A DNA stretch of 64,000 nt from Pseudoalteromonas aurantia 208 (GTDB lineage Bacteria; Pseudomonadota; Gammaproteobacteria; Enterobacterales; Alteromonadaceae): positions 1-64,000 of the forward strand of contig NZ_AQGV01000015.1 in NCBI RefSeq assembly GCF_014858725.1, in the 5' to 3' direction. The notes under the pieces were generated by a model. That model was not told the origin of the DNA and made no database searches. It saw only the letters and a program-made list of their open reading frames with translations. The first letter of the stretch is position 1. Each line of letters starts with the position of its first letter. Position numbers and translations under genes: made by a program. This document shows, piece by piece, positions 34,738 to 43,918 of this stretch.

Positions 34738-36648
34738 TTGTCTATACAACAGGTATTTTCAGAGCAAGGACCTCTTGCTTTACAGTTCTCAGGTTATAAA
34801 CCACGCCAAGCACAAATTGATATGGCTCAGGCTGTTTTTGAAACAATGGAACAGTCGGGACAATGTATTGTTGAAGCTGGAACTGGCACAGGCAAAACAT
34901 TCGCATATTTGGCGCCTGCACTTCTAAGTAAACAAAAAAGCATCATCTCTACAGGTTCTAAAGCGCTGCAAGAGCAACTGTTCCATCGTGACTTACCGGC
35001 TTTACAAAAAGCATTGAAAGTGGGTAAAAAAGTCGCTTTATTAAAGGGTAGAGCTAATTATTTATGCAGTTACAGGTTGAACGAACATGTAACAAATGTG
35101 CCAACAGACGATCCAGATGTTATGCATCAGCTTGCTATGGTTGCTAAGTTTGCAGCAGAAACAAGTACCGGCGACTTAGCGGATTGCATAGGCATTGAAG
35201 AGGATGCGAAAGTTTTACCGTATGTGAATTCAACCGCGGATAATTGCTTGGGTAAGGAATGTCCTGACTATCAACAGTGCTACATTCGTAAAGCGCGTGT
35301 AGCCGCAATTGACGCAGAATTGGTGGTGATTAATCATCACTTATTTTTTGCGGATATGGCAGTCAAAGATTTAGGCTTTGCAGAGTTAATGCCCAATGCT
35401 GATTGTTACATTTTTGATGAAGCACATCAGCTGCCTGAAATTGCCAGTGATTACTTTGGTGAATCGGTAAATACAAAGCAGTTATTCGCGTTAATTCATG
35501 ATATTCGTTTGATTTATCGCTCAGATATTCCTGACATGCTGCAGTTAGGAAAAACCCTAAATAAATTGGAAACAACTGTCGCTGACTTACGGATTGCTTT
35601 CGGTAATGAAGGTGGCAGAGGGGACTGGCGAGAAGCGTTGGCTAATAAAATAATTTGTGATGCGTTACATAGGGTAATTGGAGATCTTGATTTTTTGTAT
35701 CAGGTACTAAAGCTATGCCTAGATAGAACGGATAAAATAGAACACCCTTTTGAAAGAGTGATTAAGTTTAAAAATCAACTTGAGCGTGCGTTTGAAGTAA
35801 GCCAAACGGGTTTTAGTTATTGGTATGAAACGTCTCGTCGATTCATAACTATCCACATAACTCCGCTTGACGTATCGAGTAAATTTAAAAGTATTATTGA
35901 TAAAACAGAAGCCAGTTTTGTGTTTACTTCGGCCACATTGTCAGTGGATCAATCGTTAAAACATTTTACTGCGAGCTTAGGGCTTAAGCCTACACATGAG
36001 AGCATTGTTGACAGTCCCTTTGATTATCAAAAACAAGCGCTACTTTGTATGCCGCGATATCTGCCAGAGAGCCGAGATGATGCTATGCCTCATACTCTTG
36101 TGAAAATAGCGAAACAACTGATCAATGCGGCCAAAGGGCGTACATTTTTGCTATTTACGAGCTATAGAGTCATGCACTTAGTTTATGAGGGGTTAAACAC
36201 CGCAACGGAGTACCCCATTTTCATGCAAGGTCAGTCTTCTAAAAGGATCATACTTGAACAATTTGTTCGCAATGGTAATGCAGTACTCATGGGCACAGCC
36301 TCATTTTGGGAGGGGGTGGATGTTCGAGGAGATACATTAAGTTGCGTATTAATTGATAAATTGCCTTTTTCTTCTCCAGATGACCCGTTACTACAAGCTC
36401 GGATGAAAGATGCGGAAATACTCGGTAATGAGCCATTCGAGACTGTGCAGTTACCACAAGCTGTGATCAGTTTAAAACAAGGCGTTGGACGCCTCATTAG
36501 AGATAAAACCGATAAAGGTGTACTTGTTATTTGCGATAATCGTTTAGTTACGCGAAAATACGGTGAAACATTTCTGAAAAGTTTACCAAATATGCGACGA
36601 ACTCGTAGTTTGGAAGCTGTAACACAATTCTTAGAGAATATAGAATAA
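34738..36648 (+). CDS. yoaA: DinG/YoaA-family ATP-dependent DNA helicase
   Basis: A 636-residue XPD/DinG-like superfamily 2 helicase. Walker A is EAGTGTGKT (about residues 47-55), Walker B/DEAH is FDEAHQLPE, and GVGRLIRDKTDKG is motif VI. Four cysteines (GKECPDYQQCY region with the earlier CSYR) could bind the [4Fe-4S] cluster typical of the family. The next gene is tsaB, as in E. coli yoaA. The only reasonable start is TTG at 34738: an in-frame stop lies at 34675-34677 and no ATG or GTG lies between. No clear ribosome-binding site is seen. Confidence 0.93.
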   Translation: MSIQQVFSEQGPLALQFSGYKPRQAQIDMAQAVFETMEQSGQCIVEAGTGTGKTFAYLAPALLSKQKSIISTGSKALQEQLFHRDLPALQKALKVGKKVALLKGRANYLCSYRLNEHVTNVPTDDPDVMHQLAMVAKFAAETSTGDLADCIGIEEDAKVLPYVNSTADNCLGKECPDYQQCYIRKARVAAIDAELVVINHHLFFADMAVKDLGFAELMPNADCYIFDEAHQLPEIASDYFGESVNTKQLFALIHDIRLIYRSDIPDMLQLGKTLNKLETTVADLRIAFGNEGGRGDWREALANKIICDALHRVIGDLDFLYQVLKLCLDRTDKIEHPFERVIKFKNQLERAFEVSQTGFSYWYETSRRFITIHITPLDVSSKFKSIIDKTEASFVFTSATLSVDQSLKHFTASLGLKPTHESIVDSPFDYQKQALLCMPRYLPESRDDAMPHTLVKIAKQLINAAKGRTFLLFTSYRVMHLVYEGLNTATEYPIFMQGQSSKRIILEQFVRNGNAVLMGTASFWEGVDVRGDTLSCVLIDKLPFSSPDDPLLQARMKDAEILGNEPFETVQLPQAVISLKQGVGRLIRDKTDKGVLVICDNRLVTRKYGETFLKSLPNMRRTRSLEAVTQFLENIE

Positions 36649-36649
36649 T

Positions 36650-37336
36650 ATGAAGTATAACTTGTTAGCGATCGATGCTTCGACTGAAGCACTTAGTATA
36701 GCGATATATTATAACGGTAAAACGTTTCGTTACTTCGAGGAGTGCCCGCAGCAACATAGCCAAAAAATATTACCGAAAATTGATGCAATGCTATTGGATG
36801 CTGAATGTTCACTGAAAGATCTTGATGGTATTGCATTTGGCAAAGGGCCAGGAAGCTTTACTGGGGTCAGAATAGGCGTAGCAATAGCACAAGGGCTGGC
36901 GTATTCATCGGGTCTAAAATTAGTGGGCGTGTCTAGTTTACAGACGATGGCGCAGCAAGCGATTGATGAACATAACCAATGTCGCGTTATATCTGGAATT
37001 GATGCTCGGATGGGGGAGATTTATATTGGGGATTATAGCAAAGACGAAAACGGTCTCGCTGTATCTAACAATCAGGAAATAGTATGTGATCCGGATAATT
37101 TGGAAAATATTGTTTCATCAAGTTGTGCTGTAGGCACTGCATGGGTAACTTATCCAAACACTGCATTAAGCCATAATTTGTCAGTGCTTGAAAACGTCAC
37201 ATTACCTGATGCATTTTATATGTTAAAAATTGCCGACCATGCATTTAGCACAGGCAATACTGTGGATGCTGCGGATGCGCAACCAAACTACGTGCGAGAT
37301 ACAGTAACCTGGAAAAAGTTGCCAGGAAAGGAATAA
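36650..37336 (+). CDS. tsaB: tRNA threonylcarbamoyladenosine biosynthesis protein TsaB
   Basis: A 228-residue ASKHA-fold protein, partner of TsaD in making t6A37 of ANN-reading tRNAs. LAIDASTEALSIAI at the start, GKGPGSFTGVRIGVAIAQGLAY and ISGIDARMGEIYIGDY match TsaB. The gene starts 2 bp after the helicase stop; the pair order is conserved in E. coli. Confidence 0.96.
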   Translation: MKYNLLAIDASTEALSIAIYYNGKTFRYFEECPQQHSQKILPKIDAMLLDAECSLKDLDGIAFGKGPGSFTGVRIGVAIAQGLAYSSGLKLVGVSSLQTMAQQAIDEHNQCRVISGIDARMGEIYIGDYSKDENGLAVSNNQEIVCDPDNLENIVSSSCAVGTAWVTYPNTALSHNLSVLENVTLPDAFYMLKIADHAFSTGNTVDAADAQPNYVRDTVTWKKLPGKE

Positions 37337-37380
37337 TTCGTTAAGTTTATAAAGTAGTCAACGACAAATGTACGATTAGA

Positions 37381-37677
37381 ATGAAGACGGTAACGGTTAG
37401 TAACAACCAACATACATATCAATTGAAGCCTGTGCCTAAAGTGCCTCGGGAGAATGTAACTGCGCCGTCTTCAAACCCTCCAAACCTCGTTGCGCAAGTT
37501 AGGGATTCAGTAGAAGGCATCAAACTAGCGCAGGCATTTCAAGAACAGTCTCGTTCAACAATTTATGATCAACCCGATTTCAAGAGTAGTTTGGCTATTA
37601 GTGCTTATAAAGAGATTAATAACCAATCACGTCGAGAAGATGTAGAGTCGTTAATTGGTGTCAATATCTATGCCTAG
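37381..37677 (+). CDS. Hypothetical protein
   Basis: A 98-residue protein of unknown function. It opens MKTVTVSNNQHTYQLKPVPK and has a Pro/Asn-rich stretch (APSSNPPNLVAQ), then a helical part (SLAISAYKEINNQSRREDVESLIGV). No signal peptide or membrane segment. The end resembles a short conserved motif of flagellar or secretion-related small proteins only loosely, so no function is assigned. It lies 44 bp after tsaB with no clear ribosome-binding site. Confidence 0.55.
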   Translation: MKTVTVSNNQHTYQLKPVPKVPRENVTAPSSNPPNLVAQVRDSVEGIKLAQAFQEQSRSTIYDQPDFKSSLAISAYKEINNQSRREDVESLIGVNIYA

Positions 37678-37768
37678 GCATTTGAAATTTATTCACTTTA
37701 AATTATTCACTGGAGATTGTTTTATTTTCTAAGTTCGGTATTGTTAAAAGAAAATTTGAGGGGCCGTT

Positions 37769-39784
37769 TTGCTGAGAGCGTCGTTTAATCACTTTAATAA
37801 AACAGCTGTGAAAGTCTCGTCCAATACGCTAATTCTATCTTTACGAGAAGGATATATTGCTTTAATCCCCTTTTTTATTGTCGCCTCTTTAATTACCCTC
37901 GTTAACCAGTGGCTTGATATAGCAGCTAAAGGGTTTGACCATCATTATTTAAATCAATTTAACCAACTTGTGTGGGGGCTATTTCCACTATTTACATTAC
38001 TTTCCTTTAGTTATCACTTAGCGAAAAATATTAAAATACATACAATAGCGGCACCAATACTGGTGATTAGTTGTTTTACTGCCACGACGGGTTACATTTA
38101 TGTCGATGATCAAACACTGCACATTGACCATCGAGCAGGCGTACTTTACACCTTGTTTATGCCTATTTTTTGCTGTTACTCTCTGGCGTATTTTGAGCGT
38201 CTTCGTGCTTTCAAAATAGTGGAAGTAAGCACCATCAGTTTGTTTCTTAGAAAGCATGTCAATTTGATTTTTCCCTATATGTTGGTTACAACGATTACAC
38301 TTTTTATCTATCCTTTTGTTGAGCAAGCCGCTGATATAGCGCTGGATTACTTAGCACTGGATAGTTTGATATTAAACCCACAAGATAAGATAAGTTTGCA
38401 GCTCATCGGCGCTCACCTTTTGTGGTTTTTAGGAATACATGGCGATAATACATATCATATTTTAGTGTCTAGCGAGTTGTCTGGTTTTATGGTTACACCT
38501 GAGCTCATTAACTACCATTTCTTTTCTACTTTTGTAATATTGGGTGGCACCGGCTGTGTATGGGGACTGATTATTGCATGTTTGTTACTTAAAAATGCTC
38601 AACATGAAAAGCATATAGCGAAGTTGTCAGCGCCACTGGCAGTATTTAATATCAGTGAAGTGATGCTATATGCACTACCTATCGTATTTAACCCATATAT
38701 TTTTATTCCCTTTTTATTAGCACCAGCAATAAACGCTTTTATTTCATATCAACTTTTGATTCACGATTTTATTCCTATTGTTACACAAGATTCTATCCCT
38801 TGGTTTACCCCCGTATTTGTGAATGCTTGGATATTAACTGAAAGTGTATGGATAGTATTGTTACAAGCATTGCTAATTATCATGAATGTGGCAATTTACT
38901 ATCCATTTTTAGTTGCCCACCAAAAAAATAATATGTCAGGGAAAGCGCTTGATATGCTTGTAAAACGGTATGCAGCTGGTCGCATGATAGAAGAACAAGC
39001 TGAAAGTCGCTTTGCGACACATCATGCGGAACAACAAATTTCTGGATATACATTGAGTGAAGTAACTGATGCATTAAATCACGGTGCACTTACCCTATAT
39101 TATCAACCTAAAATAAATCCAGTTACGCAGGAGATAGTCGGATTTGAAGCGCTATTGCGGCTTGTGAATCCAGATAAATCTGTATCAGGACCTTGGTTTT
39201 TAGAAACTTTGGAGGAACACAACCTACTGCATGTGATTGATAACTTTGTGATAGATCAATTAGAGGTTGACTTAGAAGCATTTGCGAGTAGAGGACTTTA
39301 CCCCAAAATTAGTTTTAACATTTCCCCAGATAATTTGTTATCTGGGGGCTATAAACGTGTCATAAAAGCTTTCTCTCGTTTTGCCGATCAAGTAGAGGTT
39401 GAGTTGCTAGAGTCAAGTTATATAGGAGACTTTAATAAGATGGTCGCAATAGTAACGACTTTAAAAGATAGCAATATCCAGTGTGCAATGGATGACTTTG
39501 GAACGGGTTACTCATGCCTCTCTATTTTGTCTAAATTGAACATTGATACTATCAAGTTCGACAAAAGTTTGTTACCCGATGGCAGTAACGAAAAGGCAGC
39601 GCTGTTATATAAAAACCTCGCCGATTTATGTGCTGAGCTCGGGTTTAAAACCGTTGCAGAAGGCATTGAATCTAAAGCAGATGCCCAGGTGGTGATTGCG
39701 GCAAATATTACGTGTGTTCAAGGGTTTTTATATTATAAAGCAATGCCAATAGAAGAAGCTATTGGCATTTATAAGTCAACATAG
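37769..39784 (+). CDS. PTS EIIC-like membrane domain fused to EAL phosphodiesterase
   Basis: A 671-residue fusion. Residues about 20-400 form a polytopic membrane domain of the lactose/cellobiose PTS EIIC type: LREGYIALIPFFIV, the WFLGIHGDNTYHIL motif, and FNISEVMLYALPIVFNPYIFIPF with the sugar-contacting Glu. Residues about 430-668 form a complete EAL domain: FEALLRL, NISPDNL, ELLESS, DDFGTGYS, KFDKSLL and AEGIE. No EIIB or EIIA domain is present. Likely role: cyclic di-GMP hydrolysis controlled by a membrane sugar-binding module (inference). The start is TTG at 37769 with GAGGGG 5 bp upstream. Confidence 0.9.
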   Translation: MLRASFNHFNKTAVKVSSNTLILSLREGYIALIPFFIVASLITLVNQWLDIAAKGFDHHYLNQFNQLVWGLFPLFTLLSFSYHLAKNIKIHTIAAPILVISCFTATTGYIYVDDQTLHIDHRAGVLYTLFMPIFCCYSLAYFERLRAFKIVEVSTISLFLRKHVNLIFPYMLVTTITLFIYPFVEQAADIALDYLALDSLILNPQDKISLQLIGAHLLWFLGIHGDNTYHILVSSELSGFMVTPELINYHFFSTFVILGGTGCVWGLIIACLLLKNAQHEKHIAKLSAPLAVFNISEVMLYALPIVFNPYIFIPFLLAPAINAFISYQLLIHDFIPIVTQDSIPWFTPVFVNAWILTESVWIVLLQALLIIMNVAIYYPFLVAHQKNNMSGKALDMLVKRYAAGRMIEEQAESRFATHHAEQQISGYTLSEVTDALNHGALTLYYQPKINPVTQEIVGFEALLRLVNPDKSVSGPWFLETLEEHNLLHVIDNFVIDQLEVDLEAFASRGLYPKISFNISPDNLLSGGYKRVIKAFSRFADQVEVELLESSYIGDFNKMVAIVTTLKDSNIQCAMDDFGTGYSCLSILSKLNIDTIKFDKSLLPDGSNEKAALLYKNLADLCAELGFKTVAEGIESKADAQVVIAANITCVQGFLYYKAMPIEEAIGIYKST

Positions 39785-39803
39785 CGATAGCGTCATACTG
39801 ATT

Positions 39804-41093
39804 CTATTTAATATAGCTAATTAACTTTTCTGCTATTTCTGTATTATTTTGTGAGCCAATAAATTTCTCATATCCTTTTCCATGAGCAAAAACCTGTACA
39901 TCTATGGCAGTATGCCCACCCGTGGTCCACCCCGTGTAACTGGCTTTGTTAATGATCTGCTTGATAACCTTTTTCAATGCTTTCTCACCGCCAGATTTAG
40001 CCTCTTTTAGTAAAATAGCCGTTGCTTTGTTGTAAGGTAATTGAGTGTATTGACTCCATAGCTTTTCTAGATCATCACTTGCCATCATTTGCTTTGTTAA
40101 TATTGAAGCAGAAGCCGAGACACCTTTTACCACATCACGTAACCATAAGTACTTGCCATTAGCGCCTAGTGTTAAGCCACCTGTAGAGTGATCAGCTGTA
40201 ATAACTAACAATGTATCTGGGTTTTTATCGACATAGGCTTTAGCCAGTTTGATTGATTGGGCAAAGTCATGCATTTCTCTCATGGCACAGGCTATATCAT
40301 TAGCATGACCACACCAGTCAATTTGGCTTCCTTCAATCATAACGAAGAATCCGTTGTCTTTATTACTATCGAGCAGTGACAGTGCTTTTTTTGTCATTTG
40401 CTCCAAGCGGTTAGGGTGTTCGTCTATCGCATACGGTAAACCTTTTGGCGCAAACAGGCCTAACGCAGGTATTTGTGTCAATTTATGCAAATCTGATAAT
40501 GAATCAGCATATTGATAGCCAGCATCTGTAAACTCTTTAACTAAATTACGGTCGTCTCTTTTGAAATATTGAGTCCCGCCACCGAGTAATAAATCGACTG
40601 GCAACTTGCCTGCTATTTTATTATCGACGTAGTCATCTGCAATTTGATCATAATTACGTCTAGATTCATTGTGAGCTGCGAAGCTTGCAGGGGTAGCATG
40701 ATTGATTTGAGATGTTGCGATAAGCGCGGTGACCATGCCTTTCTCTTTGGCTATTTCAAGCATGGTTTTGAGAGGCGCTTTTTTTGTGTCTACTGCTATT
40801 GCGCCATTGTAACTTTTAGTTGCAGTACTTAACGCAGTGGCGCCAGCTGCGCTGTCAGTGACGACTGTGTCATCATCTGGGTAGGTATGTGCCATACCTA
40901 CTAAAATTTCATCGAATATGGTGTTATCTACATGCTTTGTTTTTGGATCGTCAATATAGTAGCGATATGCACTCGTATACGCAGGTCCCATACCATCGCC
41001 TATCATATAGATAATATTCTTCGGTTCGGCTATTGCAGCGTTACTGCATAAAAATGCGACGCTGGCTGTAACAGCGCGTAATGTCTTTTTCAT
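39804..41093 (-). CDS. Alkaline phosphatase
   Basis: A 429-residue periplasmic or secreted alkaline phosphatase. The signal peptide is MKKTLRAVTASVAFLCSNAAIA. IYMIGDGMGPAY holds metal ligands, TDSAAGATALSTATKS the nucleophile Ser, TADHSTGG and TTGGHTAIDV the remaining ligands. AAGGA 7 bp before the ATG at 41093 supports this start over one at 41135. It resembles PhoA-type enzymes; phosphate-starvation control cannot be confirmed since no PHO box is recognised. It converges with the EIIC-EAL gene at its 3' end. Confidence 0.93.
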   Translation of the reverse strand: MKKTLRAVTASVAFLCSNAAIAEPKNIIYMIGDGMGPAYTSAYRYYIDDPKTKHVDNTIFDEILVGMAHTYPDDDTVVTDSAAGATALSTATKSYNGAIAVDTKKAPLKTMLEIAKEKGMVTALIATSQINHATPASFAAHNESRRNYDQIADDYVDNKIAGKLPVDLLLGGGTQYFKRDDRNLVKEFTDAGYQYADSLSDLHKLTQIPALGLFAPKGLPYAIDEHPNRLEQMTKKALSLLDSNKDNGFFVMIEGSQIDWCGHANDIACAMREMHDFAQSIKLAKAYVDKNPDTLLVITADHSTGGLTLGANGKYLWLRDVVKGVSASASILTKQMMASDDLEKLWSQYTQLPYNKATAILLKEAKSGGEKALKKVIKQIINKASYTGWTTGGHTAIDVQVFAHGKGYEKFIGSQNNTEIAEKLISYIK

Positions 41094-41226
41094 GATTACT
41101 TCCTTAAGATTCCCGTGTTTGACATTAAGCAGCATATCATTAACGTGTTACATTTAACTTGTGATATGCCTTAGTTGTCAGGCAAGATATTAAATTATAA
41201 GTTGTGCAAAGAATACGGAAATAAAG

Positions 41227-42090
41227 TTGATTGATGAAAAAAATACGATAGACCTCCTTGGGGAACATGGTTTTTCGGCCCAAATACATGGCACGGGTGA
41301 AGAGTGGGTGATTTGTTTGCATGGCTGGTTAGATAATTCGAATAGCTTTTCTCCTTTAGTGGATCAAAAAAAAGAAGGTTATAGGTGGTTAATGATTGAT
41401 ATGGCAGGCCATGGTAAGTCGCAATGGCGAGGCCCCAATTCCCATTATTACTTTGTCGACTATGTTTATGATTTACTTACTATTATAGATGCTTTAAAGA
41501 TTGAAAGCTGTCATCTACTAGGGCACTCATTAGGGGCACTAGTATGTGGAATGTTCAGTGCATTATATCCAAGTCGCGTTAAAAGCTTATGCATGATTGA
41601 AGGCATTGGCATAATGTATGGGGATGAAAAAGGCACTAAAGAGCAACTTATTGCGTCTTTTCGTGAACGAAAAAGAATAGACAAGAAAACAGAGTTGAAA
41701 GCTTTTCCAAACTTTGAAACACTGGTCAACCTTCGCGTGAATGTGTCTGACTTTACCCCGGAGATTGCACGGTTGCTTATGCTCAGAAACACCAAAAGTA
41801 CTGATGGTCAGTTACTTTTAACAACGGATCCAAAATTAAAAACACATTCAGCATTTAGGTTTACCCTTGAGCAGAGCAAACATTTATTAAACGGATTATC
41901 TGTTCCTAGCCTTTTAATTATAGGAGACAGAGGGTATGACTTCGTTAAGAAAAACTTGCTCACCTTTAAATCTTGTTTCAAAACTTTGCAGGTTGAAATT
42001 GTCGAAGGAGGTCATCATTGCCACATGGAAAACCCCCAAGATTGTTGTGCGTTAATAGAGCGTCACCTGAATACAATTAATGGAACTTGA
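41227..42090 (+). CDS. Alpha/beta hydrolase
   Basis: A 287-residue alpha/beta hydrolase. ICLHGWLDNSNSFSP carries the oxyanion-hole HG motif, LLGHSLGALVCGMF the nucleophile elbow GHSLG, IGDRGYD the probable acid and EGGHHCHMENP the catalytic His. A GTG/TTG-type start must be used: TTG at 41227, since an overlapping ATG is in another frame. No strong ribosome-binding site. The substrate is unknown; it precedes fadD in the same direction, which may hint at an ester substrate. Confidence 0.88.
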   Translation: MIDEKNTIDLLGEHGFSAQIHGTGEEWVICLHGWLDNSNSFSPLVDQKKEGYRWLMIDMAGHGKSQWRGPNSHYYFVDYVYDLLTIIDALKIESCHLLGHSLGALVCGMFSALYPSRVKSLCMIEGIGIMYGDEKGTKEQLIASFRERKRIDKKTELKAFPNFETLVNLRVNVSDFTPEIARLLMLRNTKSTDGQLLLTTDPKLKTHSAFRFTLEQSKHLLNGLSVPSLLIIGDRGYDFVKKNLLTFKSCFKTLQVEIVEGGHHCHMENPQDCCALIERHLNTINGT

Positions 42091-42210
42091 TTGTATATTT
42101 ATTCAAAATATGGGAATATCTCCTAATTAGAGTATTTGCTCAATTGTTTATGTGCCTTATTTCTATTAAGGTAACGTATTAAAAAAATAAATAGAACACA
42201 GGAGCTAAGA

Positions 42211-43863
42211 GTGGAAAAAATCTGGCTAAAGCGCTACCCAGAAGGGATGCCTGAAACTATCGATCCAGAGCATTATAACTCGTTGCTTGAAATGTTGGAT
42301 AAGAGCTTCACTGAATTCGGGTCTTTACCTGCTTATTCCAATATGGGGAAGACGTTAACTTACGAACAAATTGATGATGCAACTAAATCAGTTGCCAGTT
42401 ATATTCAAAACGTATTGAAATTGGGTAAAGGTGACAAAATTGCGGTTATGATGCCTAATTTGTTACAAACACCTATTTCAATTCTGGGCGTTTTACGTGC
42501 TGGATGTACAGTTGTGAATGTTAATCCGTTATACACTGTACGTGAGCTTGAGCACCAATTAAACGACTCAGAAACAAAAGCAATATTTATTTTAGCGAAC
42601 TTCGCAAAAACGTTACAAGACGCTTTACCAAAAACAGCCGTTAAACATATTGTGCTTACGGAAATCGGCGATATGATGGGCGGCGTCAAAAAACATCTTG
42701 TTAATTTTGTGGTCAAACGTGTTAAAAAAATGGTGCCTGATTTTACCTTACCAGCAACGATACCATTTGCTGATGTGGTGGCGGCTGATCCTAATTTATA
42801 TACAGTACCGGACATATCACTTACAGACTTGGCGTTTTTACAATACACCGGTGGCACAACTGGAGTATCTAAAGGCGCCATGCTGACTCATGGCAACATG
42901 GTTGGCAATTTAGAGCAGGTTTCAGGATGTTTAGACAAAGTGCTAGATAATGGTAAAGAAGTCGTTATTACCGCATTACCGCTTTATCATATATTTGCAC
43001 TTACAGCGAATTGCTTGACGTTTATGAAGTATGGTGGACACAATATATTGATCACCAACCCACGCGATATGCCTGGTTTTGTTAAAGAATTGGCTAAACA
43101 ACGCTTTACTGCGATCACCGGCGTAAATACACTTTTTAATGGTTTATTAAATACGCCAGGTTTTGCTGAGTTAGACTTTTCCAGCTTAAAGATGTCACTT
43201 GGTGGGGGAATGGCCGTTCAGCGTCCTGTTGCCGAGAAATGGCAAAAGGTAACCAGCAGTAAGTTAATGGAAGGGTATGGTTTAACAGAATGTGCACCTT
43301 TAGTGACTATCTGCCCTTGGGACCTTGATGGGTATAACGGGTCAATTGGTTTGCCTGCACCAAGTACAGAATTAAAAATTATATTAGAAAGTGGTGAAGA
43401 AGCAGCCAAAGGTGAATCTGGAGAGTTATTAGTAAAAGGTCCACAAGTAATGGCTGGATATTATAACAGACCTGATGCGACTGCTGAATGCCTTCAAGAT
43501 GGATGGTTTGCCACTGGCGACATAGCCACTTATGACGATAATGGGTTCTTTTATATCGTAGATAGAAAGAAAGATATGATTATTGTTTCAGGTTTTAATG
43601 TTTATCCAAATGAAATTGAAGCGGTTGTTGCAATGCACGATGGTGTACTTGAAGTTGCAGCAATCGGGATCCCACACGAAGTCAGTGGTGAGCAAGTCAA
43701 AGTATTTGTTGTGAAAAAAGACCAATCATTGACAGAAAAGGATATAATTGGCCATTGTCGAGAAAATCTTACAAATTATAAGGTCCCTAAATTGGTTGAG
43801 TTCCGTGAGGAGCTGCCAAAAACGAACGTTGGAAAGATACTTCGTCGGGCTTTAAAAGAGTAG
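42211..43863 (+). CDS. fadD: Long-chain fatty-acid--CoA ligase
   Basis: A 550-residue adenylate-forming enzyme that activates long-chain fatty acids for beta-oxidation. QYTGGTTGVSKGAMLTHGN is the AMP-binding motif, GYGLTECAPLVT the second motif, and GWFATGDIATYDDNGFFYIVDRKKDMI with KTNVGKILRR the C-terminal domain. The GTG start at 42211 follows AGGAG by about 7 bp. The fadD-rnd adjacency is conserved in E. coli. No FadR site is asserted. Confidence 0.96.
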   Translation: MEKIWLKRYPEGMPETIDPEHYNSLLEMLDKSFTEFGSLPAYSNMGKTLTYEQIDDATKSVASYIQNVLKLGKGDKIAVMMPNLLQTPISILGVLRAGCTVVNVNPLYTVRELEHQLNDSETKAIFILANFAKTLQDALPKTAVKHIVLTEIGDMMGGVKKHLVNFVVKRVKKMVPDFTLPATIPFADVVAADPNLYTVPDISLTDLAFLQYTGGTTGVSKGAMLTHGNMVGNLEQVSGCLDKVLDNGKEVVITALPLYHIFALTANCLTFMKYGGHNILITNPRDMPGFVKELAKQRFTAITGVNTLFNGLLNTPGFAELDFSSLKMSLGGGMAVQRPVAEKWQKVTSSKLMEGYGLTECAPLVTICPWDLDGYNGSIGLPAPSTELKIILESGEEAAKGESGELLVKGPQVMAGYYNRPDATAECLQDGWFATGDIATYDDNGFFYIVDRKKDMIIVSGFNVYPNEIEAVVAMHDGVLEVAAIGIPHEVSGEQVKVFVVKKDQSLTEKDIIGHCRENLTNYKVPKLVEFREELPKTNVGKILRRALKE

Positions 43864-43868
43864 GTAAG

Positions 43869-43890
43869 AAACCGGCATTAGCCGGTTTTT
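43869..43890 (+). terminator. Terminator after fadD
   Basis: AAACCGGC, loop ATTA, GCCGGTTT followed by T-run, six bases after the fadD stop. Confidence 0.88.
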
Positions 43891-43918
43891 TTATGTACAA
43901 ATTTCACTAGGAGTGAAC

